DNA from: Paulinella micropora | Taxonomy: Eukaryota; Cercozoa; Imbricatea; Euglyphida; Paulinellidae | Assembly: GCA_019918135.1 (NCBI GenBank) | Contig: WBZZ01005597.1 | Coordinates: forward strand, 63,501 to 127,500 | DNA length: 64,000 bases | Reading direction: 5' to 3' | Part shown: piece after piece, positions 26,574 to 35,263 of the stretch | Layout: each line of letters starts with the position of its first letter | How positions within the stretch are numbered: position 1 is the stretch's first letter | The notes under the pieces: generated by a model | Databases searched by the model: none | What the model was told of the DNA's origin: nothing | Seen by the model: the letters and a program-made list of their open reading frames with translations, nothing else | Translations under genes and position numbers: made by a program

Positions 26574-27386
26574 ATGGAGTATCGCGGAGGCAGGAGCTCA
26601 AACATTTACTATGTCAATAGCAAAAATAGGATAAACGGCACGGACAGTGATTTCACTCACTCCATTGATATGAAATCGCTAGACAACCCAACACACTGTA
26701 AAATTTTACATATCTATGTTCCTAAGTCCTACTATTCGGTCGCCAGTCCTTACAATACTTTTATTCTGAGTGAAAATGGCAACGAGGCGGTCATTACCAT
26801 ACCTGAGGGCAACTACACAATGAACAACTTAAAAAATAAGCTAGCCGAGGTGCTAACCGCAGAAAGCCCCAATGACTACACATACACAATAACAAGCAAC
26901 AACACCAACACTGACCCAGAAGACGGAAAGCTATTATTTACCGTAGCGAACAACGGAGGCATTCAACCTCGGTTTGTGTTTGACGACGAAACAAGGGTCC
27001 ACGAAATTATGGGGTTTGAGCGGTCTTCTACTTATTTCTTTGCTAATAATACACTGAGGTCCCCAAATGTCATAATCTTGACTGGCGAAAAAACATTGTA
27101 TCTACAAAGCGACCTCGTTGGTGAAGGTGATAATCACGTATTACAGGAAATATACACGGCGAACGAAATCCCATTCGGTTCGGTCATTTACGACGGCTCG
27201 GGCAGTGAATACGGAAAACGGCTATCTACGAGTTCAAGCAATGTGTATCGGTTTTACTTGACTGACGAAAACGACCAAACCATTAATCTCAACGGTTTGG
27301 GTATTGTAATGACTTTGTTGATTTACCGCGAGACGAATTATTTTAATTTATTTACATCATTTTTTAATTTGTTAAAAAGCCGATAG
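26574..27386 (+). CDS. Minor capsid protein (penton-type, single jelly roll)
   Basis: 270 residues directly upstream of the major capsid gene. The N-terminal pattern matches the penton/minor capsid family of virophages and PLVs: SSNIYYVNSKNR...TDSDFTHSIDM, then LHIYVPKSYYSV, NTFILSENG and EGNYTMNNLKNKL. A beta-rich remainder fits a jelly roll that caps the five-fold vertices. The start is fixed by the type A hairpin. The TAG stop opens the next hairpin. Assignment rests on pattern and gene order. Confidence 0.8.
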   Translation: MEYRGGRSSNIYYVNSKNRINGTDSDFTHSIDMKSLDNPTHCKILHIYVPKSYYSVASPYNTFILSENGNEAVITIPEGNYTMNNLKNKLAEVLTAESPNDYTYTITSNNTNTDPEDGKLLFTVANNGGIQPRFVFDDETRVHEIMGFERSSTYFFANNTLRSPNVIILTGEKTLYLQSDLVGEGDNHVLQEIYTANEIPFGSVIYDGSGSEYGKRLSTSSSNVYRFYLTDENDQTINLNGLGIVMTLLIYRETNYFNLFTSFFNLLKSR

Positions 27387-27402
27387 GGGCCTGCTCCCCC
27401 TA
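27384..27402. terminator. Stop-codon hairpin of the minor capsid gene
   Basis: TAGGGG-CCTGCTC-CCCCTA starting at the TAG stop, then CAACCCCGC. Confidence 0.75.
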
Positions 27403-27475
27403 CAACCCCGCAGGAGGTTAGTAAGGGATAATTAATTAATTTATTTTTTTCTCAGATTAAAATATAGAACCCTTT

Positions 27476-27496
27476 GAAAAAAGCTTCACCAAAAAC
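27476..27496 (+). promoter_or_regulatory. Leader box of the major capsid gene
   Basis: GAAAAAAGCTTCACCAAAAA, shared with 24091-24111. It is preceded by TTTTTTTCTCAGA and AAATATAGAACCC, which also match the region before 24091; a candidate late promoter pair. Confidence 0.6.
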
Positions 27497-27514
27497 TTCG
27501 GGCACTTACACAAA

Positions 27515-29089
27515 ATGCCTACACAACACGGAGGCGAACTAGATTTCAGCAAGACTGACTACATCAGTGCTTCTTATCGTTTGAATAAACTTAACCCGCG
27601 AGAAAGCAGTAATGGAAATGTCACTATTACCTCTGCGGGAGGACAAGAAAGCACATTTGACCTTATTAGTCGCCCATTTAACTTGGCTAGGTCAGTTCTG
27701 AGTTTTACTTACACTATCCCAGACACTGATACTAAATACAACAAGGCTTATATGGATTGCCTCGCTCCTATTAGACAAATTCAACTTCAAACCCGTAGCG
27801 GAGTTTATCTGTGCGATTTGAACTATGTTGGAAATATTACGAAGATGATTTGGAAGCCCGAGACTTCGCTTAAAGACTTTCTCGCACTTGAAAACCACGA
27901 TGTCGGCACTGGTGCTGGCTGTATGCTTCAAAAGTGTAATGCTGACAGTAGGGCGGAAACTGGATTTGATAATCTTGTTCTTGCTGGTCAGGCTGCTAGT
28001 GCTGCGACTGTGGCTGGTAGCATTGACACTGATGCTCACCTTCGTGCGACATTGAATGTTTATGGAAATGCTATTGCTAGTGCTATCGGTCCTCCTTCAA
28101 CTAATGCCCGCCGTCATAACGATGCTCTTATCGCGGCTGGAACTGGAACTCCACTGCCTGTTAATGTGCCTTACAATGAGGCGAAGTATTTTACTGCTGG
28201 TGCTTTGGGTAATGGTGCTGGTGCTGGTGATATGGCTATTAAAATCAAGCTTAATCTTGGTATGCTTTACAACCCTATTTTCGCACTTGATAAAACTATT
28301 ATGTTTCCTGAGATTTTGACGATGCGAATTGTCTGGAATGGTTCTGCGAAGATTTATTATTCTGGTGCTGACCCGCTAAGTCCTGGTGGCGGTGCTAACA
28401 TCGCTGCTGGTGCTGAGGATGTTGCTGTGAGCAATCTTAACTTGTTTCTTGCTGTTGAGCAGAACCCTGGTGTCATTCAATCTATTCAAAGCCAGATTGC
28501 GGGCGGTGGAATGAGTTTTGATATTGATTACCCCTATGTGTATAAGAATACTATCGGAACTGCTAGCGATGGTAAATCAACTGAAAACCAAAACATTATT
28601 ATGCGATTTGACCGCGGGCACGGGCAGAGGTTGAAGAAGATTTATCACAGCGTGTTTAATTCTACCGAAAGTGTAAATACCGCTTATGACAATGATGTAA
28701 ATGATGAGCGGTCTGCTACGGGTGCTGTTGTTGCTGATGCTAAGCGAAAGGTAGTCTCGTTTTACACTACCCTTGATGGTGCGAGACAGGAAGAATTTGA
28801 TGTATCTGTGGCTAACCTTGAAGACTATATGATTATGAAGCCGAGGTTGGAGGGTAGTGCCTTGATGAATTCTAATGTGTATCAATATAACTGGGTTTAT
28901 GCTAATTGCTGGGACAACAACCGCCCGCTGTGGAGCAAGGACCAGAACGAGATTAGCGGGCTTGACTTAACTCAGGAACGGCGATGGGAGTTTATTGGAA
29001 CCTGCCGAAACAAAGTCCATTCTCACTTCACTCTGGCTATTACTCAGCGAACTGTGAGTGTGAAGGAAAATGTAATTACTATCTCATAG
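27515..29089 (+). CDS. Major capsid protein (double jelly roll)
   Basis: 524 residues, the usual size for PLV/virophage major capsid proteins. The N-terminal half contains YRLNKLNPRESSNGNVTI, a beta-rich stretch FDLISRPFNLARSVLSFTYT, and RQIQLQTRSGVYLCDLNYV. The second half has another beta sandwich (DIDYPYVYKNTIG...RKVVSFYTTLDGARQEEFDV) and a C-terminal WDNNRPLWSKDQNEI segment. It would form the hexameric capsomers. It lies between the minor capsid gene and a probable virion protein. Its GC-shifted, frequent GCT/GGT codons suggest high expression. Identification is by length, neighbours and pattern, not by a search. Confidence 0.85.
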   Translation: MPTQHGGELDFSKTDYISASYRLNKLNPRESSNGNVTITSAGGQESTFDLISRPFNLARSVLSFTYTIPDTDTKYNKAYMDCLAPIRQIQLQTRSGVYLCDLNYVGNITKMIWKPETSLKDFLALENHDVGTGAGCMLQKCNADSRAETGFDNLVLAGQAASAATVAGSIDTDAHLRATLNVYGNAIASAIGPPSTNARRHNDALIAAGTGTPLPVNVPYNEAKYFTAGALGNGAGAGDMAIKIKLNLGMLYNPIFALDKTIMFPEILTMRIVWNGSAKIYYSGADPLSPGGGANIAAGAEDVAVSNLNLFLAVEQNPGVIQSIQSQIAGGGMSFDIDYPYVYKNTIGTASDGKSTENQNIIMRFDRGHGQRLKKIYHSVFNSTESVNTAYDNDVNDERSATGAVVADAKRKVVSFYTTLDGARQEEFDVSVANLEDYMIMKPRLEGSALMNSNVYQYNWVYANCWDNNRPLWSKDQNEISGLDLTQERRWEFIGTCRNKVHSHFTLAITQRTVSVKENVITIS

Positions 29090-29106
29090 CAGGGGCAAGC
29101 CCCCGC
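29089..29106. terminator. Stop-codon hairpin of the major capsid gene
   Basis: Same 18 bases as at 26439; it shares its first base with the TAG stop and is followed by ACCCCCGCC. Confidence 0.8.
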
Positions 29107-29194
29107 ACCCCCGCCAGTGAGGTAAGAGGTAATTATTAATTTTTGATAGTTAATTTATTTTTTTAACAATATATACTAAACTTACACAAAACAT

Positions 29195-29237
29195 TTTTTG
29201 AGGTCGTAGGAGGTTTTTTGTAAAAAAAGCTCCTACA
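29195..29237 (+). promoter_or_regulatory. Start hairpin, type A
   Basis: GTAGGAG (29206-29212) pairs with CTCCTAC (29230-29236), one base before the ATG at 29238. Confidence 0.7.
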
Positions 29238-30488
29238 ATGAGCCACCAAAGAAATTTGATAGCACAAAATCCCGACGGTGACTTCGTAAATGTCAAAGTC
29301 GGATATGATGGACACATTGAAACCAATAATATGAAAACCGCCTTTGGTGAAGCATTAACAAGTTCATTAACACCAGTATTACAGGAAATCTTTCCCTACA
29401 CAGTTAATACACGGATATGGACGAAAACAGAAACGAAGGCGACCGTTTCATTTAGCAATAATATGGCTGAATTAAAAACAACCGCAGATGCTACTGCCGA
29501 TGCCATTATGGTAAGCAAAAAAAGAATTAAATACAGAACAGGGATGGGAGTTATGTGTCGCTTCACTGCCTTATGGACTACGGACGAAACCAAAGACTAC
29601 TATTCATTTATTGGCATTGGTGATACCGCATTAGATAATGGTTTCTATTTTTACAAGACTAAAAATGACGGAATGAATATTCTCCACACCAAAGCAGGAG
29701 TGCCTACCTTGGTTCCGCAAGCGGGCTGGAATGACCCGTGTAATGGCACAGGAGATATGCCTAATATGGATTGGACGAAGGGAAATGTATTTCAAATTCA
29801 ATTTCAATATTTAGGCTTTGGTGCTATTAAGTTTTCAATTGAGAACCCCGCAACTGGCACATTCCAACAAGTCCATATGATTAAGTATGCGAATGCCAAC
29901 ACGGGTGTCAGTCTGCGAAATACAACTCTCCCTTTTGTGGCACGAATGTTTAATAACGGTGGAGCTGGAATACAAAGTTTGAAAACGGCCAGTTGTAGTA
30001 TGTTTATTGAGGGACCCAACACTGTTAATACAAGCATATCAAACGAAGCGGAAGGAGATGAAAAGGCTAGCACTACTGAAAGTCCAATTCTCAGCATAAA
30101 AAATAAAACAACTTTTGATGGAGGTGCGACTAATTATTCAATTGTTTATCCAACTCTCGTGAGCATCTCAAACGAAGATGCCAAAGTTAATATAGTGCGA
30201 ATTGTAAAAACGACGGGAGCACTTACGGCGGAGAACTTTGCTGATATTGATGCCAAAACTTCAATCGTATCAAAGGACACCGCTGCGACGGCTCTTGGTG
30301 GTGCCACTATAACGGATGTTATCCTTAAACTGTATGTTAATGCTACTTCTAGCCAGCTTATTGACCTGCGAACTTACGACATACAACTCGCACCTGGCGA
30401 AAATCTAACATTCTTACAAAAGTCTGTATCAACTGTTGCGAATGGAGGAAATGTGAGTGTTATCGTTAATTTCGTAGAAGACCACTAG
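29238..30488 (+). CDS. Probable PLV virion protein, unknown fold
   Basis: 416 residues. The N-terminus (NLIAQNPDGDFVNVKVGYDG) and the middle (GVMCRFTALWTTDETKDYYS, GNVFQIQFQYLGFGAIKFSI) look like beta-sandwich capsid-decoration or fibre-base proteins found in phages and algal viruses. That resemblance is weak. No catalytic motif or membrane span. It shares the start and stop hairpins of the capsid genes, so late expression and a structural role are likely. Confidence 0.6.
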   Translation: MSHQRNLIAQNPDGDFVNVKVGYDGHIETNNMKTAFGEALTSSLTPVLQEIFPYTVNTRIWTKTETKATVSFSNNMAELKTTADATADAIMVSKKRIKYRTGMGVMCRFTALWTTDETKDYYSFIGIGDTALDNGFYFYKTKNDGMNILHTKAGVPTLVPQAGWNDPCNGTGDMPNMDWTKGNVFQIQFQYLGFGAIKFSIENPATGTFQQVHMIKYANANTGVSLRNTTLPFVARMFNNGGAGIQSLKTASCSMFIEGPNTVNTSISNEAEGDEKASTTESPILSIKNKTTFDGGATNYSIVYPTLVSISNEDAKVNIVRIVKTTGALTAENFADIDAKTSIVSKDTAATALGGATITDVILKLYVNATSSQLIDLRTYDIQLAPGENLTFLQKSVSTVANGGNVSVIVNFVEDH

Positions 30489-30505
30489 TAGGGGCAAGCC
30501 CCTAC
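30488..30505. terminator. Stop-codon hairpin, last of the series
   Basis: GTAGGGGCAAGCCCCTAC, a perfect 7-bp stem overlapping the final base of the TAG stop. Downstream at 30546-30556 lies only the right arm of a type A leader (AAGCTCCTACA). Confidence 0.8.
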
Positions 30506-30552
30506 AACCCCCTTCGCGGAAGCAAAAAAAATACAAATACTTTACAAAGCTC

Positions 30553-30840
30553 CTACAATTGAAGCTGTTTGAATATTTCTTTTTTTAGCTCTGGATAGTT
30601 GTCTAGAAATGGTTGCTTCGCCATCCATCTTAAATATTGGGTATCAAATACAACTACATCGGCGACTGTCTTTCCCTTATATTTTCCCATAGGTATCTTT
30701 CCTTGTTCTTGAAGTTTCTTGTTTTCTGATTTGTATTCATTAATGTGTCCATCAATTACTTGCTTAATTTCTTGTAAAGTAAATGTTCTGTCTTTGTTGC
30801 TGACAGATAGCTGTTCAAATTTTTCACAAAGCTTTTGCAT
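30553..30840 (-). CDS. Small protein with exonuclease-X C-terminal-like motif
   Basis: 95 residues. A helical N-terminus (EKFEQLSVSNKDRTFTLQEI) is followed by PMGKYKGKTVADVVVFDTQY and LRWMAKQPF. This is the compact motif seen at the end of exonuclease-X-like proteins and in small stand-alone viral proteins (FGKYKG...DYLRW). Function of the motif alone is not established. Its stop codon lies in a partial type A leader repeat. Confidence 0.6.
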   Translation of the reverse strand: MQKLCEKFEQLSVSNKDRTFTLQEIKQVIDGHINEYKSENKKLQEQGKIPMGKYKGKTVADVVVFDTQYLRWMAKQPFLDNYPELKKEIFKQLQL

Positions 30841-30915
30841 CGGTGAGTGTAGAGTAGTGAGTATATAGTTGGCAGTATAAAAAAATAAAAAATTAAATAA
30901 TTAATAATATACGAA

Positions 30916-31590
30916 ATGTCTCAATGGATTGCCTTCGTAAAGGCTTACTCAGCTAAGCATAACATAAGCTAGGAGGCATTGAAAAAGGCTGGTAAGGAAT
31001 GGAAACGGCAGAAGGGAGGCAGTGCTGAGTTGTCTGAGGATGTCTATTTGGCTTCGTCAGATAGAAAAGGTGCTGACGGATGGAAACCAGTTGCCAGCAA
31101 AGAAAAATCAACAGTGTATGAAAAAGATGGTAAGGCGATTGTGGCATTTAGAGGTTCAGTAGATAAGCGAGACTTACTCACCGTAAAGGGAGTATTGAAA
31201 AGAACACCGAGATACAAAGAAGAGCAGAAGCTGGTTGATGAAGTCATAAAGAAATATGGTAAGGATAATGTAGAGCTAACGGGTCATAGTCTTGGCGGGA
31301 CGATAGCAAAAGACCTGAGCCGACAAACAGGTGTGAGGGCGACCACATACAATAAAGGCAGTAGCACTAAGGACCTAATTGAGGGAGTGATTGACAGAGT
31401 GGCTGTGAAAATTAATCCAAAAGGTAAAAGGGCGAAGACGGCAAAGCTGACCACAAACTACCGAACCGCATTTGACCCCGTATCGTTAATGGGTGCTACG
31501 GCTGTAAATACTAAGTTAGTGAAGCCGACGAGGGGTGTTCATACGATTAGAAGCTTCAAAGGTAAAGGAGCCAAAAAAATATATTTATGA
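30916..31590 (+). pseudogene. Class 3 lipase-like protein with an in-frame TAG
   Basis: From ATG 30916 the frame reads MSQWIAFVKAYSAKHNIS, then TAG (30970-30972), then EALKKAGKEWKRQKGGS and on to the lipase domain. The N-terminal helix continues naturally across the stop, so the gene was once whole. The domain shows AIVAFRGSVDK and the nucleophile elbow VELTGHSLGGT. It is a class 3 lipase fold that could open host membranes. A TTG at 30979 could in principle restart translation. It ends two bases before the replicase stop, tail to tail. Confidence 0.75.
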
Positions 31591-31593
31591 CTT

Positions 31594-34500
31594 TCATAAC
31601 TCGTTTGATAGTCCAATATCGTTCAAGCAGGTGGCACGACTTAAAGCAACATATAACAAATTCATTGACAGTAGGTCTAGATTTATCCACACTGGTGTTG
31701 TTCGGCCTTGTGAGCAGTGGATGGTGGATGAGAATGTCGGCTGGATGTCCGCATACGGTTTCTTGTCTGGTATAGTTTTTTTTCTATCAAATTTCTGCTC
31801 AATATCGTCAATCGTAATGAATATATGTTCTTTGGTATCCCTAGTAATAGTATGAATATCACCGTTATGAACAACCTTTGTATTACAACGAAACACAACC
31901 CGATGACCTGTTTTAAGCGGTTTGTTTTGTAGCATTTTGTTATTACTTTCATTAACATTGCTGTTAGAGTGGTGTAATATTAAAGGTGGGTTTTTGTCAG
32001 TTGGTTTAGGGTGTGGCTTAACTTGCTTATTGAGAGCATCTAATTCTTCAAGTGTTAGTATATCAGGTAGGCAGTCTTTTGCTTTATGTTGGCTAAGCTC
32101 ATTACCACCTATTTTGTAATAGTCTTCTACCTTGTTTAAGATAGATTGTAGAACTAGGTCTTTGGCCTGTCTGTAATTTGTATCAAGATTTATTTTTGTA
32201 AATAGCTTGAAAGTTTTTGACTTGTGGAATGGTTCGGATGTTGGGTCTGGGCAAGGAAGCTGTGCTAAGTGGCCAAACAAAATAATAGATACACCGCCGA
32301 ATGGTCTGTTGATTTTAGTGTATTTTCTGAGCATATGGTCCAGACTTTCTAAATTCTTGGAGGTAAGCATAGAAACTTCATCAATGGTTATTCGGTGATT
32401 AATGGCTTCTTCGCCAACTGGTATCGGTAGCGGAAGTCTATGACATAGCATTGTTAGTATTTTTTGGAGTGTATATTCAGAATTGATAACTTGGCGGGCA
32501 TTGTGTGTCATAGCGGTTGATAAAGTCTTTTTGTCTTTGAAATGGGTGTTAGTGTATTTTGATGGCTGACCAGTTAGGTATTTAATCATTTCAGATTTAC
32601 CCGTTCCAGCTTTGCCGTGAATGAGCAATAATTCTTGTTCTGGTAAAGGTTTGTATTCGTCTTTGGTGCTATAATCTGGAAGCTCTGTATCTTCAAAGGC
32701 GGAGAACTCTGGATATTGTTTATGTGGTGTTTCTAAAAATTTTTGTAATGGTAGTGTGTCTTTGAAACCGCTATGTCGCTGGTATGTTATCCGTGGTTCG
32801 CCATTTATGTAGGAAACGAAGCAAGTCATATTTAGCTGTGGGGCGATGAACTCGTCTTGTTCTTTAACCTCGGGACGAAATTCTTTTCCTGTCGTCATAA
32901 TATATTCGCCTTCGTATGCGATACTGTCTGTATTAGAATATAGTAAAGTCCGCCCAGTATTTACAAGCTTTAACATTTGGTTATGAAGAACTATCTTTTG
33001 GTATGCTAGCACATAGCCAGTTAAGTGAGACATTTGAAATATATTGTCTGTTTGGTTTGTGTCTTGATATGTGTAAATCATTCGCTCTGGTAGTAGGTCG
33101 TTGCCCATTTCGGCATATTTGGTCTTGTCATATGGAACTCGTTTCAGAAACAATAACCTATATCCTTTTTCTTTCATCATAAAATGTATTCGCTCGTTGT
33201 ATGTTTTTGAAATGGTAGATACTTGCTGAGTTCGGTGTATGTTCTTGTTCAGAGAACCTACCAGCAAGTTGGTTGCTTTGGCTAAGGTGTCGTGTTCATA
33301 GCCAGGCTTATCAAAGTAGTAATCTTGCATATTTGATATGTGTTCTGTGAAGGTTTTGAAGGGGTTGAAGTGGTCGTCTGCTACATATAACCTCTTAATA
33401 AATATCTTAACTCCTTGGTCAAACATATATAGCAATGCGGGAATGGGTTGGCATTGGGTTCCTTTTGTGGTGTAGCCGTTGAAGAAGGTTGGCACTGTAA
33501 GGTGCTTTTGGTCGTAATCAAAAACAGCATAACCGTGTAGAGGCTTTATCTTATTGTAGTATTCTTGGGTGAGGTCCTGGTTTATATTAATTATGTTGCG
33601 AGGAGCTGTTTGATATTCATTGAAGTATGACGACATTTCACCCATATTACCTAACGAAGCATTTGTATAGGCTTTGACCATATCAATCTGGTGTATCTTA
33701 TTGGGGCTTTTGGTGTGATGATTAAATATATGATGAAACGGTATTTGACCAGATTTTACGTGTCTTAATATATTGGGTTCAGTGATTTGTGTGCGGTGTT
33801 TGGGTTTGTGTTTGTTAATAAGACATTCTATGAATACCTGTTTGAAGTATGAAGGCAATGACCAAGCGGTGGTATCCTTAGGAACGAATGATGCGTGTTT
33901 GAAACGGTCTAAGCATTTATAGTTTAGTTTATTTTCTTTATCTACTATTCCAATAATGTTTCCAGAATGGTCCATCATTGAATAACACTCCTTATGTTGT
34001 AGGTCAATTTTAGTTTGTATATTGTTGAGTTCTTCCTGTGATATCCATTTGTTCTCGTATTGGTTTGTAGATAGTTTCACATTGCTGGCTTCGTGGTTAG
34101 TAGCATATTGGGGTCGTGGCTCTGGTATGTTTTCGTTAATATCGTATAGTAGCTCAATTGATTTTATGTGTTGGATACAAATGTCTTTTTGTTTTCCTTT
34201 TATTAATGTGGCGTGATAATCGCTACATCTGATTATTATCTGTTTTTGGTATTGTTTGGTAGATGCTCGCCACAGTATATTCATACCATCAAATACATAA
34301 ATCCTACATCGGATAAAGTCTTCCATTTCTGTTAGGTCCTTTTCTGTCGCATATTTGATATCCTTGAAGCGGTCTATTATTATATCATCTCGTTTTCGTT
34401 TTCTGTTGTTTGGGTTTGGAAAGTCTTTCATAATACATTCTAGCACACAGTTTATTTCACCCTGTGCCATTGGTATGATAATATGATTTAGCGGATTAAC

Positions 34501-34902
34501 TTGGTCAATTGTAATAACTTTAAGGTCTTTGTCTTCTCTTTGTTCGTAAAACCTTGCTTGCCGTTCTACAAAGTTTATAACAGTATTTATTGTTCGCTTC
34601 AATACATTCGCTTGGTATATTCCTCTAACTGGTCCGTGATATCCTTCATAATCCAGATGGACTAAATAGCTTGTATTTGGATTTAGCTGTTGGAGGCGAG
34701 CTTCCCATCCAGGGGCATATGGTATAACGAGTGAGCCTTGCCTGCCGACTAGTTCGGGGTGGTAATTTGTTAATCTGTTTATAAGTCGCAGGGCGGTTGG
34801 AGTGGTAATGAGATACCATCTTCTTTTGCCTCTTTCTCTGATATAGTCTCCTCGTTGCTCAATATTGTAGAGCGGAAATAGTTCTGGTTGGTATTGGTCC
34901 AT
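31594..34902 (-). CDS. Replicase: PolB-like domain fused to SF1 helicase
   Basis: 1,102 residues with no interruption. Family-B polymerase-like motifs: A at D407 (IDMVKAYTNAS), B at ~540-550 (AKATNLLVGSLNK), C at ~655-663 (LLYSNTDSIAYEGE). In motif C the usual Asp-Thr-Asp is Asn-Thr-Asp, with the second Asp at 659. The C-terminal ~360 residues form an SF1 (Pif1/RecD-like) helicase: Walker A GKAGTGKS (763-770), Walker B ITIDEVSML, GHLAQLP, LDTNYRQ, TIHCSQGRT and LYVALSRA at the end. It would copy and unwind the viral genome. It is the only replication gene seen in the element. Whether the polymerase part is active is open. Confidence 0.8.
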   Translation of the reverse strand: MDQYQPELFPLYNIEQRGDYIRERGKRRWYLITTPTALRLINRLTNYHPELVGRQGSLVIPYAPGWEARLQQLNPNTSYLVHLDYEGYHGPVRGIYQANVLKRTINTVINFVERQARFYEQREDKDLKVITIDQVNPLNHIIIPMAQGEINCVLECIMKDFPNPNNRKRKRDDIIIDRFKDIKYATEKDLTEMEDFIRCRIYVFDGMNILWRASTKQYQKQIIIRCSDYHATLIKGKQKDICIQHIKSIELLYDINENIPEPRPQYATNHEASNVKLSTNQYENKWISQEELNNIQTKIDLQHKECYSMMDHSGNIIGIVDKENKLNYKCLDRFKHASFVPKDTTAWSLPSYFKQVFIECLINKHKPKHRTQITEPNILRHVKSGQIPFHHIFNHHTKSPNKIHQIDMVKAYTNASLGNMGEMSSYFNEYQTAPRNIININQDLTQEYYNKIKPLHGYAVFDYDQKHLTVPTFFNGYTTKGTQCQPIPALLYMFDQGVKIFIKRLYVADDHFNPFKTFTEHISNMQDYYFDKPGYEHDTLAKATNLLVGSLNKNIHRTQQVSTISKTYNERIHFMMKEKGYRLLFLKRVPYDKTKYAEMGNDLLPERMIYTYQDTNQTDNIFQMSHLTGYVLAYQKIVLHNQMLKLVNTGRTLLYSNTDSIAYEGEYIMTTGKEFRPEVKEQDEFIAPQLNMTCFVSYINGEPRITYQRHSGFKDTLPLQKFLETPHKQYPEFSAFEDTELPDYSTKDEYKPLPEQELLLIHGKAGTGKSEMIKYLTGQPSKYTNTHFKDKKTLSTAMTHNARQVINSEYTLQKILTMLCHRLPLPIPVGEEAINHRITIDEVSMLTSKNLESLDHMLRKYTKINRPFGGVSIILFGHLAQLPCPDPTSEPFHKSKTFKLFTKINLDTNYRQAKDLVLQSILNKVEDYYKIGGNELSQHKAKDCLPDILTLEELDALNKQVKPHPKPTDKNPPLILHHSNSNVNESNNKMLQNKPLKTGHRVVFRCNTKVVHNGDIHTITRDTKEHIFITIDDIEQKFDRKKTIPDKKPYADIQPTFSSTIHCSQGRTTPVWINLDLLSMNLLYVALSRATCLNDIGLSNEL

Positions 34903-35014
34903 TGTATATAGATAGGCAGGATAAATTTTTTGAAAAATAATTATTTAATGCTTTACTGATATTATATGGATATGTTTAGATGTAAAATACTTTACCGATA
35001 AAAAAAATTGTTGA

Positions 35015-35218
35015 TTAATTTGACTTGCTCAGTCGCTCTTCTAACTCCCGTATCTTCCTTTTGTATTCTTCTATATCTTGTGTATATTGTATTAACTTCT
35101 GTGCTTTGGCTCGCCGTTCTTCGTTTAATCTAGCTTTATTACGGTAATAGTATGCGAGAGCTTTCTCATTATTCCTTTTTCTCCTTTCGTCTCCTTCGTA
35201 TATCTTTGGTCGTGGCAT
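35015..35218 (-). CDS. Small basic coiled-coil (bZIP-like) protein
   Basis: 67 residues: a basic stretch (RRKRNNEKALAYYYRNKARL) followed by a short heptad-like helix (YTQDIEEYKRKIRELEERLS). This resembles a mini basic-leucine-zipper and could bind DNA as a dimer. Lies upstream of the replicase on the same strand with a TATATATATA box just before its start. Function is inference. Confidence 0.55.
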   Translation of the reverse strand: MPRPKIYEGDERRKRNNEKALAYYYRNKARLNEERRAKAQKLIQYTQDIEEYKRKIRELEERLSKSN

Positions 35219-35263
35219 CTTATATATATATGTAATATTATTTTTATAAATGTAAAATATTAT

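Noticed and set aside
22011-30505. Hairpins as bacterial Rho-independent terminators
   Set aside because: No consistent T-run follows, the hairpins overlap stop codons, and the element sits in eukaryotic DNA.
22011-30505. CRISPR-like array
   Set aside because: Palindromes are separated by whole genes, not by uniform spacers, and no Cas-like gene is present.
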